Assembly: GCA_027486655.1 (NCBI GenBank)
Contig: JAIXOR010000002.1
Span: 1-64,000, forward strand
Source of the DNA: Verrucomicrobiaceae bacterium
GTDB taxonomy: Bacteria; Verrucomicrobiota; Verrucomicrobiia; Verrucomicrobiales; Akkermansiaceae
Reading direction: 5' to 3'
DNA: 64,000 bases
This document shows positions 7,380 through 17,100 of the stretch, one piece after another. Made by a program: the position numbers and the translations under genes. The stretch's first letter is position 1. Each line of letters opens with the position of its first letter. Below the pieces are notes generated by a model, which had not been told where the DNA came from, made no database searches, and saw only the letters and a list, made by a program, of their open reading frames with translations.

Positions 7380-10300
7380 ATGACTCGTGAATCGACCGAC
7401 CGACGTCTCGAACGCATCCGCAGGATCCGCCCCGATGATGAATCGTTGTCGCTGGAGGCCGTGGAGCTGGCTTCCGAATGGCTGGAAGAGGCGCGCCGCG
7501 GCATGCGCTCCGCGGAGAAGAAACAAGCCGCACAACTCGCACGGATGATGGAGGATCCCGCGGGCAAGGCACTCACCTTCGCTCTCGCGGACCAGGTATT
7601 CCGGCCGCCCACGGCGCGGCGCTCCGCACGGCGATTCCGCGATCTGGTGGCGGACTATGGCGTGCCACGATACTTGCCGACCCTCGAGCGCGCCGGCATG
7701 CGGATCGGAGCCGCGGCCTCCGTGATTGCGCCCGGACTGGTGATGCCACTCGTCACCGCGAAGCTGCGTGGCGAGAGCGAAGCGGTCATCCTCCCCGGCG
7801 AGGACGCACGCCTCCGTCCGCATCTTGAAGAACGCCGCCGCGCCGGCATGGCGATGAACCTCAACCAGCTCGGCGAGGCCATCCTCGGCGAGGAAGAAGC
7901 GGAGAAACGCCTGCTCGCCGTGCTGGCCCGCATCGCCAGCCCGGACTGCGACTACCTCTCGGTGAAAATCTCCGCCATTTTCAGCCAGATCCACCTGATC
8001 GCGCACGAGGAGACGCTGGAAAAACTCAAGCAGCGCATGCGCCGCCTCTATCGTGCGGCCATCGCTCATCCGGTGCCGGACGGCAAGGGGGGGACGCGCG
8101 CCAAGTTCATCAACCTCGACATGGAGGAATACCGCGACCTCCATCTCACCAAGGAACTCTTCATCCAGGTGCTGGAGGAGCCCGAGTTTCTCACGCTGGA
8201 GGCCGGCATCGTGCTTCAAGCCTATCTGCCGGATGCCTGGCCCGTGCAAAAGGATCTCAACACCTGGGCCAGGGACCGCGTTTCCCGCAGTGGAGCAGGC
8301 ATCAAGATCCGCCTCGTGAAGGGGGCGAACCTCGCCATGGAACGCGTGGAGGCTCAACTGCACGATTGGCCGCAAGCTCCGTATCTAACAAAAGAAGAGG
8401 TGGATGCCAACTTCAAGCGCATGCTCCACGAAGGATGCCGACCGGAAAACGCGGGCGTCGTCCGCCTCGGGATTGCCAGCCACAACCTGTTCGATCTCGC
8501 CTATGCCATGCTGCTGCGGGTCCGCGAGGGCGTGGAGGACCGGGTCGGCTTCGAGATGCTGGAAGGCATGGCCAACCACCAGGCCCGCGTCGTTCGGGAA
8601 GCCGCGGACGGACTGCTGCTCTATGCACCGGTCGTCGGCCGGGAGGATTTCCACAGCGCCATCGCCTATCTCGTGCGGAGGCTCGATGAAAACACCGCCG
8701 AGGAAAATTTCCTGCACGACCTCTTCGGCATGACTCCCGGGGGGGCTTCATGGAGTGCACAGAAATCGCGCTTCCTGCGCGCCTGCGCCCGCAAGGACGA
8801 GGTGGCTGCCGGACCGCGCCGCAGCCAGAACCGCTCGATGGAAAATCCACAGCCATCCGCCACGGACACGCCTTTCCACAACGCGCCGGATACCGACTGG
8901 TCCCTGCCTCAAAACGTCCGCTGGATCCGCGAAACCGTGGACTCCCTCAAGAACGCAGCTCCACCCGTCGTGCCGCTCTGCATCGGTGGCCGCAAACAAA
9001 GCGGGGCCTCTGAGGCCGTCGGCTGCGATCCCTCACGCCCGGGAGCGGAAGCCTATCGCTACGCGCTGGCGGATGCATCGATGATCGAAACCGCGCTGCA
9101 GACGGCGGATGACTCCCGCGGCGCATGGCGGTCGCTTGGCATGGATGGCCGCGCCACCTTGCTGCGCCAGGCAGCCGCCGTCATCGCCTCGCGCCGTGGC
9201 GAGATCATCGCCACCATGGTGATGGATGCCGGCAAGGCAATCGCAGAGGCGGACGTCGAGGTGTCTGAGGCGATCGACTTCGCCAACTACTATACGGACC
9301 GTTTTTCCGATCCGGCCTTCTTCGATGGATCGTCCTTCGAGCCCTTTGGCAGCATCGTGGTTACTCCGCCGTGGAATTTCCCCTTCGCCATTCCCTGCGG
9401 TGGTGTGCTCGCCGCGTTGATGGCGGGCAACACCGTGATCCTCAAGCCCGCCTCCGCCACCGCCCTCACCGGTTGGGTGCTTGCCGAATGCCTCTGGCAG
9501 GCGGGCATCCCGCAGGAGGTGCTCCAGTTCCTCTGCTGCAAGGGCAATGCCGGCCGGAAACTGCTCACCGACCCACGCTGCGGCGGCGTGGTGCTCACCG
9601 GCGGCTGGGACACCGCGCGCCTCTTCCTTTCATGGAAACCGGAGCTGCGGCTCTTCGCCGAAACCTCCGGCAAAAACGCGCTCGTCATCACCGCGGCTGC
9701 GGATCCGGACCAGGCGGTCAAGGACCTCGTGAAAAGCGCCTTCGGCCATTCCGGCCAGAAGTGCTCCGCAGCCTCGCTCGCCATCGTCGAGGCGGAACTT
9801 TACGACCACCCCGGCTTCCTTCGCCAACTGCGCGATGCCGCGGCGTCTCTCACCAGCGGCCCGGCATGGCGATACGACAGCCTCGTCACACCGGTCACCG
9901 TGCCACTGGGCGGCGACCTGCTGCGCGGGCTGACCACCCTCGAGCCCGGCGAGTCCTGGCTGCTGGAGCCCAAGCCTCTCGATGGCAACCCGCAGCTTTG
10001 GTCGCCGGGCATCCGCCTCGGGGTGAAACCCGGGAGCTGGTATCACACCCACGAATGCTTCGGCCCGGCGCTGGGGATCATCCGCGCGGACAATTTGGAA
10101 CACGCGATTTCCATCCAGAACTCGTCATCCTTCGGCCTCACAGGCGGGATCCACTCGCTCGATCCACGGGAAATCGAAAAATGGCGGGAAACCGTGGAGG
10201 TCGGCAACGCCTACATCAACCGGCCCATCACCGGCGCCATCGTCAGACGCCAGCCCTTCGGCGGATGGAAGGACTCCGCCTTCGGCCCGGGTGCCAAGGC

Positions 10301-10943
10301 CGGCGGTCCGAACTACTGCGCACTCTTCGGCACCTGGAGCAACGCCGGCACGCCCGCCGCAACAGGAACGATCCGGCAGGCCCAGGCGGTTTTGTTAGAT
10401 CAACTCGCCGCCGCGCTGCCGCATGCCGCCGATATCCTGCGCGCGGCTGCCGCCAGCGATGCCGCGGCGTGGGAGACCGAGTTTGGCATCGATCACGATC
10501 CGAGCGCGCTGCCCTGCGAGTCCAACCGCTTCCGCTACCGGCCCTTTTCACGCGGCATCGTGCGTGCCGACGAGGCTACAGACGACGCCATGCTGGCCCG
10601 CATTCTGTTAGCAGCGGCCCTTGCCGGAACGGATCTCGAAATCTCGGTTTCCAAACCACGCGCCTTTCTCACAACCGTGGGCGCGGCCTTTCTCGTCGAG
10701 GAGGACGATGCCTTCGTGCACCGCCTGCGTTCCGCCAGACTCCCCTGGCAGGGTCTGCGAGCGCCGGGAGCGGCACCCTCGCTCAAGGCCGCCGCGATCG
10801 AGGCCGGGCTGCGGCTCGTCGATGCGCCCGTCCTCTGGAACGGCCGCCTCGAAATGCTCTGGCTGCTGCGCGAGCAATCGGTGAGCGAGACCCTGCACCG
10901 ATACGGCAACGTGCTTCCGGACCCCGGGAGGTTCCGCTTGTGA
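7380..10943 (+). CDS. putA: Bifunctional proline dehydrogenase / glutamate-semialdehyde dehydrogenase PutA
   Basis: Oxidises L-proline to glutamate in two steps: a FAD-dependent proline dehydrogenase barrel (about residues 90-470, with GIKIRLVKGAN and VRLGIASHNLFD) and an NAD-dependent aldehyde dehydrogenase (about 510-1020). ALDH landmarks are TPPWNFPFAIPCGG, catalytic Glu in FAETSGKN (~760) and catalytic Cys795 in GHSGQKCSA. There is no N-terminal ribbon-helix-helix domain, so it is a non-regulatory PutA. About 160 residues after the ALDH core form a further domain, as in longer type B/C PutA proteins. The start at 7380 has a good Shine-Dalgarno (tggagg, 3 bases upstream). Hydroxyproline genes lie 22 kb away. 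Confidence 0.95.
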   Translation: MTRESTDRRLERIRRIRPDDESLSLEAVELASEWLEEARRGMRSAEKKQAAQLARMMEDPAGKALTFALADQVFRPPTARRSARRFRDLVADYGVPRYLPTLERAGMRIGAAASVIAPGLVMPLVTAKLRGESEAVILPGEDARLRPHLEERRRAGMAMNLNQLGEAILGEEEAEKRLLAVLARIASPDCDYLSVKISAIFSQIHLIAHEETLEKLKQRMRRLYRAAIAHPVPDGKGGTRAKFINLDMEEYRDLHLTKELFIQVLEEPEFLTLEAGIVLQAYLPDAWPVQKDLNTWARDRVSRSGAGIKIRLVKGANLAMERVEAQLHDWPQAPYLTKEEVDANFKRMLHEGCRPENAGVVRLGIASHNLFDLAYAMLLRVREGVEDRVGFEMLEGMANHQARVVREAADGLLLYAPVVGREDFHSAIAYLVRRLDENTAEENFLHDLFGMTPGGASWSAQKSRFLRACARKDEVAAGPRRSQNRSMENPQPSATDTPFHNAPDTDWSLPQNVRWIRETVDSLKNAAPPVVPLCIGGRKQSGASEAVGCDPSRPGAEAYRYALADASMIETALQTADDSRGAWRSLGMDGRATLLRQAAAVIASRRGEIIATMVMDAGKAIAEADVEVSEAIDFANYYTDRFSDPAFFDGSSFEPFGSIVVTPPWNFPFAIPCGGVLAALMAGNTVILKPASATALTGWVLAECLWQAGIPQEVLQFLCCKGNAGRKLLTDPRCGGVVLTGGWDTARLFLSWKPELRLFAETSGKNALVITAAADPDQAVKDLVKSAFGHSGQKCSAASLAIVEAELYDHPGFLRQLRDAAASLTSGPAWRYDSLVTPVTVPLGGDLLRGLTTLEPGESWLLEPKPLDGNPQLWSPGIRLGVKPGSWYHTHECFGPALGIIRADNLEHAISIQNSSSFGLTGGIHSLDPREIEKWRETVEVGNAYINRPITGAIVRRQPFGGWKDSAFGPGAKAGGPNYCALFGTWSNAGTPAATGTIRQAQAVLLDQLAAALPHAADILRAAAASDAAAWETEFGIDHDPSALPCESNRFRYRPFSRGIVRADEATDDAMLARILLAAALAGTDLEISVSKPRAFLTTVGAAFLVEEDDAFVHRLRSARLPWQGLRAPGAAPSLKAAAIEAGLRLVDAPVLWNGRLEMLWLLREQSVSETLHRYGNVLPDPGRFRL

Positions 10944-10977
10944 GCCCGGCGCGGCGGCCGCAAACTCACTGCCGTCC

Positions 10978-11817
10978 TTGACCGCCATCGATCCATCCCG
11001 CACGGCCCTGGTGCTGGGCTCCTCGTTTCTCGGAGTGTATGCGCACGCCGGGTTCCTCAACGGCATGGAGGAAGCCGGCCTGGTTCCCGCGCGCATCGCC
11101 GGAGCCTCGGCGGGAGCCCTCGCCGGGGCCCTCTTCGCCTCCGGCCTGCGCGGCGACGCCTTGCAGGTGGCCGCGCTCGACCGGAAACTCCGCCGCTCGT
11201 TCCTCGATGCGGGTGTCCTTCTCCGCCTGCCGGGCCTGCTCTGCGGCCTCGGCCCCACCGGGCTCTTCAGCGGGAAAAAGACCGTGGCCCGGCTGCAAGC
11301 CACCCTGCAGGACATCGATTTGTTAGAAACCCGCCCGCGCCTCGACATCGCGGTGACGGAGGTGCACACCTCGCTTCCGGAGATCCGCAGCGAGGGGCCG
11401 CTCGCCCCGCTGGTGATGGCCTCCTGCGCGGTGCCCCTGCTTTTCACCGTCCAGGTGGTCGGGGGGAAATCCTATCTCGACGGCGGCATCGCGGGGGATC
11501 TGCCTTTCGAACATCTTCTGGAGGACGAGCGGATCGACACGTTGATCCTCCACCGCATCCGCCATGAGAACGGATCCACCCCGGGCCTCTTCCGCAGTGC
11601 GGCGGGACTGGCCATCGGTGTCACACGCCGCACGGTCTGCGACGAGGTCCACCGGCTGCGCCTGGACCTCGCCCGCACCCGCGGCAAGACGGTGGTGGAG
11701 ATGGAGACCGTGACGCCTTTTCCCGGGCTCTTCCGCCATCGCCTCGCCCCGTGCTGTTACGAACGGGGCCTTGCCACGGGAAGAAGCCTCGCACGTCTGT
11801 TAGAAGCACGGGGTTGA
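10978..11817 (+). CDS. Patatin-like phospholipase family protein
   Basis: A 279-residue acyl hydrolase of the patatin/RssA type. The oxyanion stretch GSSFLGVYAHAGFL and the nucleophile elbow GASAG (~residue 42) are present, and the catalytic Asp lies in the DGG triplet of YLDGGIAGDLPF (~170), so the Ser-Asp dyad is intact. No signal peptide is seen; likely cytoplasmic or membrane-associated. The start is a TTG at 10978, 35 bp after putA, and no better ATG precedes the first strand. It ends five bases from the convergent DUF3472 gene. Substrate is unknown. Confidence 0.85.
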   Translation: MTAIDPSRTALVLGSSFLGVYAHAGFLNGMEEAGLVPARIAGASAGALAGALFASGLRGDALQVAALDRKLRRSFLDAGVLLRLPGLLCGLGPTGLFSGKKTVARLQATLQDIDLLETRPRLDIAVTEVHTSLPEIRSEGPLAPLVMASCAVPLLFTVQVVGGKSYLDGGIAGDLPFEHLLEDERIDTLILHRIRHENGSTPGLFRSAAGLAIGVTRRTVCDEVHRLRLDLARTRGKTVVEMETVTPFPGLFRHRLAPCCYERGLATGRSLARLLEARG

Positions 11818-11822
11818 GCCGG

Positions 11823-13100
11823 TCAGGGCTGCCCGAGTTTCCCGAAATCGATGACCGGTTTCCGATCCGGCGTGGCCGCGCGGGTGAAGATCGTATTGAG
11901 CTTCACGCGCTCGTTGAAGAAGCCGCCGTTGCGCATGAAGAAGCCGTGATCGGCGATGCCGCCGGCATAGTCGAGGCGGTGGCCGCCGCCTGCGGTCCCG
12001 TCACCGGTGAAGCGGGCCGCGGTGATCTCGTGCCAGGTTCCGGTGGTGTCGCGCACCCAGGGATTGGAATGAACGGAACGCCGGCCGAGGTGGCCGACCG
12101 CATCGTAGAAGTTTTCCAGGAAGGAATGGAAACCGGTGAGGTGCGTATCGGTTTGCGGACGCTTGAACGAGGCCATGAGCCGCCACTCCGGAGAGGCGGC
12201 CTCGCCGAACCAGGCGGTGTAAACCGTGCTGCCCTTGCCATCCGGTTGGACGGCGGTGAGGAACTTGTAGGTGGTGCCGGATTTCCAGGGATGGACGAGA
12301 ATGCTCTGCCCGCCGGAACCCTCGCCGCCGAACTCTCCGCCGCGCACGCCCTCGCCCTTGCGGAGAAGCACCACGCGTTTGTCCTCCGGAATCTCGGAGG
12401 GACGATCGGTGGCGTGGGGACTCCACACGGAAAACAAAACCCAGCGCTCGGTCGGGCTCTTCACCTGGAATCCGAAGTAGCCCTCGCCAAATCCGTTGGC
12501 CATGAAATACGAACCCGGTGGATCCTCACCCGGCTGCACCGTGAGCTCGCTGTAGGCATACTCGATATCGACGCCCTTCGGCATCTGATAGCCGAGATGA
12601 ACGGAAGGCCCGCGCCTGCCCCAGTAGAACATGTTGCCCTCGTTGTTGCGGACGAAGGAAGTCCGCAGTTCCGGCGTGTCCGAGTTCACCTCGAGTGAAG
12701 CCACATCCGCAAAGACCGCGCCTTCTTTGGTCAGGCCCTTGAGGTCCACACGCACGTATCCGGGAGCCGCGGCTTCCACACGCCCGATCGGCACGGTTTG
12801 AAAATCGGCACCGGTGGCGGTGATGGGGAAGGTTTTTCCGGCGACTTCCGCATGCAACGAGGACCGGCCTTCCGGCACGCGCAGTTTCAAGGCGAGATCC
12901 AGCGAGCAGGCACGGTCCACATGGAAGAACACGGAGATGACGCTGGCGGGATCCTGCCAACGCGTGCCCTGGCGGCCCACTCCGTCCGGAGAGCCTGCGG
13001 CGGATGCGGTGAGATAGGCGTTCCCGGCGAGCGGGACGAGCTCCGCAAATGCGGCAGTGGCGGCGAACAAACTCAACAGGCAAATGAATCGGGAGTGCAT
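11823..13100 (-). CDS. Secreted DUF5077/DUF3472 domain protein
   Basis: A 425-residue exported protein. The ATG at 13100 is chosen because it opens a signal peptide (HSRFICLLSLFAATAAFA); a longer frame upstream lacks one. The N-terminal ~120 residues resemble DUF5077 (a beta-sandwich often found before DUF3472), and the remainder matches DUF3472, with blocks such as SYFMANGFGEGYFGFQV, TYKFLTAVQPDG and TAWFGE. Such proteins are found in polysaccharide-degrading Bacteroidota and Verrucomicrobiota. A carbohydrate-binding or processing role is plausible, but the activity is not known. Confidence 0.75.
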   Translation of the reverse strand: MHSRFICLLSLFAATAAFAELVPLAGNAYLTASAAGSPDGVGRQGTRWQDPASVISVFFHVDRACSLDLALKLRVPEGRSSLHAEVAGKTFPITATGADFQTVPIGRVEAAAPGYVRVDLKGLTKEGAVFADVASLEVNSDTPELRTSFVRNNEGNMFYWGRRGPSVHLGYQMPKGVDIEYAYSELTVQPGEDPPGSYFMANGFGEGYFGFQVKSPTERWVLFSVWSPHATDRPSEIPEDKRVVLLRKGEGVRGGEFGGEGSGGQSILVHPWKSGTTYKFLTAVQPDGKGSTVYTAWFGEAASPEWRLMASFKRPQTDTHLTGFHSFLENFYDAVGHLGRRSVHSNPWVRDTTGTWHEITAARFTGDGTAGGGHRLDYAGGIADHGFFMRNGGFFNERVKLNTIFTRAATPDRKPVIDFGKLGQP

Positions 13101-13240
13101 GGTGGCAAGGCTTGGAAAAAGACAAAACGAAGACGCGCCGATTCTCCGCATCCCGGGCGGGGCGGAAAGGAAAATCCGGACGCGGCTTGCCTGGAAAATG
13201 CGCGTTGTCATTTCCGGACCGCCGGTTAGTCTGCGGCACC

Positions 13241-13600
13241 ATGACCCAAGGCTCGCGCGAGGCTCTCATCGACCTGCTTTTCCTCTCCCTCTATCTGGAC
13301 AACCATCTCTCCCTGGCAGAGGACGACGTGCTCGGCACGGCCCTCGACTCGCTGGGTTGGGAGTCCGCCGAGCCACGCGAAAAACACATCTGGCGCGCCT
13401 TCTCGAAAGCCCGTGAAGCCGCCGCCTGCGAGATCAAGACACGCGACATGATGGACGCGCGCGCCACGGTGATCCTTGCGGATGGCGAAGAAGGCGCCGC
13501 ACTGACCTGGCTCTCGCGGGTGCTGGGATCGGATGGTCTGAGTTACAGCGAAAAGCAGTTTCTCGGGCGGCTGGAAGCGCGGTTCTATCCGAAGGCCTGA
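13241..13600 (+). CDS. Small helical TerB-like protein
   Basis: A 119-residue, probably all-helical cytoplasmic protein. The frame is open upstream, but the ATG at 13241 gives a compact protein and there is no recognised domain before it. Sequence features (EALIDLLFLSLYLDNHLSLAEDD, cited here as LIDLLFLSLYLDNHLS, and a later helix ending in YSEKQFLGRL) resemble TerB-type acidic four-helix proteins. The assignment is tentative. It ends one base before maf, so the two genes are probably co-transcribed. Confidence 0.6.
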   Translation: MTQGSREALIDLLFLSLYLDNHLSLAEDDVLGTALDSLGWESAEPREKHIWRAFSKAREAAACEIKTRDMMDARATVILADGEEGAALTWLSRVLGSDGLSYSEKQFLGRLEARFYPKA

Positions 13601-13601
13601 G

Positions 13602-14180
13602 ATGCCCTCCGCCGTGCCCATCGTGCTTGCCTCCGGCTCACCGCGCCGCAGCGAACTGCTGCGCGCCGCCGGACTGGACTTCGAAGTCGCCGTCTCTCCA
13701 GCCGAGGAAGTGCACGATGCCTCGATGGATCCGGAAAAACTCTGCGAACTCAATGCCAGGCTCAAAGCCGAGGCGGTGGCCTCCATCCGCCCGGATGCCG
13801 CGGTGATCGGCGCGGACACCCTGGTCTTCATCGATGGCGTTCCGCTCGGAAAACCGGCGGATCTGGCCGAGGCAAAGGCCATGTTGCGGCGTCTATCAGG
13901 CAGAGTGCACCGCGTGTGCACCGGAGTGTGCCTCTGTCTTCCCGGTGGTCCGTCCCGCACTTTTCATGGACTCACCGAAGTGAGCTTCCACCCGCTGACC
14001 GATGAGGACATCACCGCTTACTTCGCCCTGGTCAACCCGCTCGACAAGGCCGGGGCCTACGGCATCCAGGAACACGGCGAACGCATCGTTTCCGGAATCT
14101 CCGGCAGCTTTGACAACGTGATGGGCCTGCCGGTGGATCTGGTACTGGAGGCCCTGCGCGGCGAGGAAATCACGGGTTGA
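13602..14180 (+). CDS. maf: Maf-family nucleoside triphosphate pyrophosphatase
   Basis: House-cleaning enzyme that hydrolyses non-canonical nucleoside triphosphates (dTTP/UTP or m7GTP type) to the monophosphate. It has the N-terminal signature LASGSPRRSELL, a central GADTLVFIDGVPLGKP block with the catalytic Asp, and the C-terminal DKAGAYGIQEHG and GSFDNVMGLP motifs. The 192-residue length is normal. The gene follows the TerB-like gene by one base, and its 3' end overlaps the convergent CotH gene by 11 bp. Confidence 0.93.
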   Translation: MPSAVPIVLASGSPRRSELLRAAGLDFEVAVSPAEEVHDASMDPEKLCELNARLKAEAVASIRPDAAVIGADTLVFIDGVPLGKPADLAEAKAMLRRLSGRVHRVCTGVCLCLPGGPSRTFHGLTEVSFHPLTDEDITAYFALVNPLDKAGAYGIQEHGERIVSGISGSFDNVMGLPVDLVLEALRGEEITG

Positions 14181-17100
14181 CCGTGTAACGCAGACTCAGG
14201 AAACGACGCGGAACCGTGGAGGCCGCCGTGTCCCGCAAGACCACCTGCTCCGTCTGACCCGCAGCCGCGGTGGTGGAGACCGGCACAGTCGCCACCACCG
14301 AGAGATTCGACGGATCGTCGCCCGCCAAAAGCTGATAGGTCACATCCAGCGCACCGGCGGGACGGCGGAACGAAAGCGCGGGCCGGCGGATCGGGCCGTC
14401 CATCGACCAGACAAACCCGAGCTGCGGAAGATCCGCCGCGCGGGGATTGGTGCCGAGCGCGTATTCCTCCGAATTTTTCCGGCCATCTCCATCGGGGTCC
14501 GCCGCGGGACCGGAGACGAGCGGATTGTCGCGCTCGATGGATGTGAAGTGGAAGTTGTCCCATCCGTAATAGGCCTGCGCCACCGACACCTCGGCCGCAC
14601 CGGGGGTGCCCTGGACACCGGAGCTGATCGCCCAGGAAAGCGGGTCGCCGTAGGCATCGAAGGGCGTGCTTGAGGCACTGCGGACAACCAGCGAACGACC
14701 ACCGCCGTCCGTGGCGGGATACCAGCCGTCGTTGTAGGTGAAATCGAGCACGTTCTCACCCACCGCATCGGTCAGTTCGAGTTGCTCACCGGCGTTGTCG
14801 AGGTCGCCCTCATAGGGGCCGAGCACTTGGGCGCTGATCCCCGGGTTTCTCATGGCGAAGGCCACGGGATTCTTCGCAAGGATCACCCGGCCGCCGCCGG
14901 CAAGGGTGAAGGAGGGGAAGGTGAAGGAAAGCCCTCGCGAAAAGGTCACGCCTGTTAGAACGAGGGAGGAAGTGCCGGTGTTGGTGAATTCGATGTATTC
15001 GAAGTCGTTGTCGGTCACACCGGGAATGGCCGCGATTTCAGCGGGGCTTGGATCGGCAGGGTGGTATTGGATCTCGCTGATCCGGAGCGCCTGCTGGCAG
15101 GCGGTGGGAGCCCCGGCGTAGGTGAAGGTGTGGATGAGCTGGCCGGCGGCATCGCGAAGGTTGAGCGTCTCGCCGCGGGCGGAGAGCTGGCCGGAGTAGT
15201 TGCCCTGGATGAAGCGCTTGCGGCCGCCGGATGGAGCGCTGGTCCGCGCGCGGAAGACCGCGGCATTCTTGACGAGGTGGAGAAGCCCTTTGTAGTCCAC
15301 AGCCACCGTGCCGGCTCCGGCGGGAATGACGGTGCCGCCGGGAAAGGTGTGGTTGATGGCTCCATCGAGCGTCCATCCGGTGATGTCGAGCGCGGAGGAG
15401 CTGGTGTTTTTCAGCAGGATGTATTCCGCATTCTGGGTGCCGGAGGCAGGCAGGAAATCCACGGAATCGACGATCACGGAGTTCAGTCCCGCGACCTGCG
15501 GGTTGTTAGGGAGAGGCGTCGAGTTGCTCGCATCCGGGGTGAGCAGCGGTTTGAAAACCAAGGGCCGGTTGGCACCCTGGTTGAAGAGAAAGCTGCGACG
15601 CGCGCCAAAATAGCCGGACACCAATCGCTCGACCTCCTCGCGCGGCTTGTTGTCGATGAACGCGGTGCTCATCCCCCACTTCGCGCGGTCGAGATCGCCA
15701 TCGGTGAAGGGCGAGGGGTTGGCGGGATCCGGGTCCACGCTCGCGGCGATGGCTCGCATGCGGGTCTCCAGAAAGCCGTTCACGGTTCCGGGAGGCTGCA
15801 TGATCTTGTCCATGGCGGTGCGCATGCGCGCGGCGAACATCTCGCGGAACTCCGGGGCGTCGAAAATGAGATTGTAGAGACGGTTCGCGGAGCTGTGCCG
15901 GTTGAGCGGGTTGTCGGTCACGAGCATGTCGTTGAAATAACCGCCGCTGTTGTTGTTTCCGTTCCACTGGTGGCCGTGCGAGAGATCCACATCCCAGACG
16001 ATGGGCATCCATTCGCCGGTGCCGTTGGTATCGCGGTAGAGATAGTAGTTTTTGTGCCCGTGGTCGCCGTCCGAGTTGAGTTGCCGGGCGACCAGATAGT
16101 TGATGGTGGCGGGGATGTTGACGTTGTCGTAGGCGTAGGTGCGGCGGGTGCCGAGGTCCACCGCGGGATCGAGCGAGGTGGTGAGCGTGTTGATGTCGGT
16201 ATTGGCCTCGGTGAGCCGGGTTTTCTTCTCCGGGCCGCTGCTCATCGTCTCGCTGTAGATTTTGTAGAAGGCACCTTCCGGATCGAGCCCGTTGCGCTCA
16301 AGCATGCGGTCGTCACCATCCTCAAGCATGTCCAGCACTCCGTGGAAGGAGCCGTTGAGGTGCATGCGGACGGGCTTGCAGAAGTGATAGGGAGCCCCCA
16401 TCAGCTTGATGATCTCCTGCGAGAGCGTGTTGCGGGCCTTGGTCTTGTCCGCGTAGTTGCTGAGCAGGTTGAGGTCCTTGACGCGGTTCTGCCCGAGTTC
16501 CCAGATGAAGCGGTATCCGGTATTGGAGTCAAAGTCATAACTCTTCTTCGCGAATCCGGCGGTGGACTGGCCATGGATCTCATGGCCGATGTTGTCATAG
16601 AAGTATCCGAGGAAATACATCGATCCACGGAAGGCGGCGGCGGTGGGTCCGGTGGCGGGCGCGCCCTCGACAAACCAATCCATGACCGGGAGCTGGGTGA
16701 GCGAGAGGTCGTTGCGCTGCGAGACGGTGCCGAAATACTGCGGGGAATCCGTAGTGGAGAGGTAGGCGGGGAGCTTTGTGAGATTCGCGGCACTGTCCTG
16801 CACCTCGAAGCGCCACCGCAGCATCTGTCCGTACGAGAGCGAGTTGGTGGGGATGTTCGCGGTGAAGACCTTGTCACCGGCCACCAGATCCGGCGCCACG
16901 CCGTTGTCGGTCATGGTGATGGCGGCGAGTTCCGCGTTGTACATGACGCGCGGAATCACCCGCACCGCCGTGATCGGATACTGGGTCTGGATGGCACGGA
17001 CCGAAACCGTCAGCGGCGGGCTGGAAACCGTGCCCGTGGGTCGCGGCACGGCGGGATCCGCGGGCGTGGCACCGTAGGCCACCGGGCCGGAGGTTCCCAA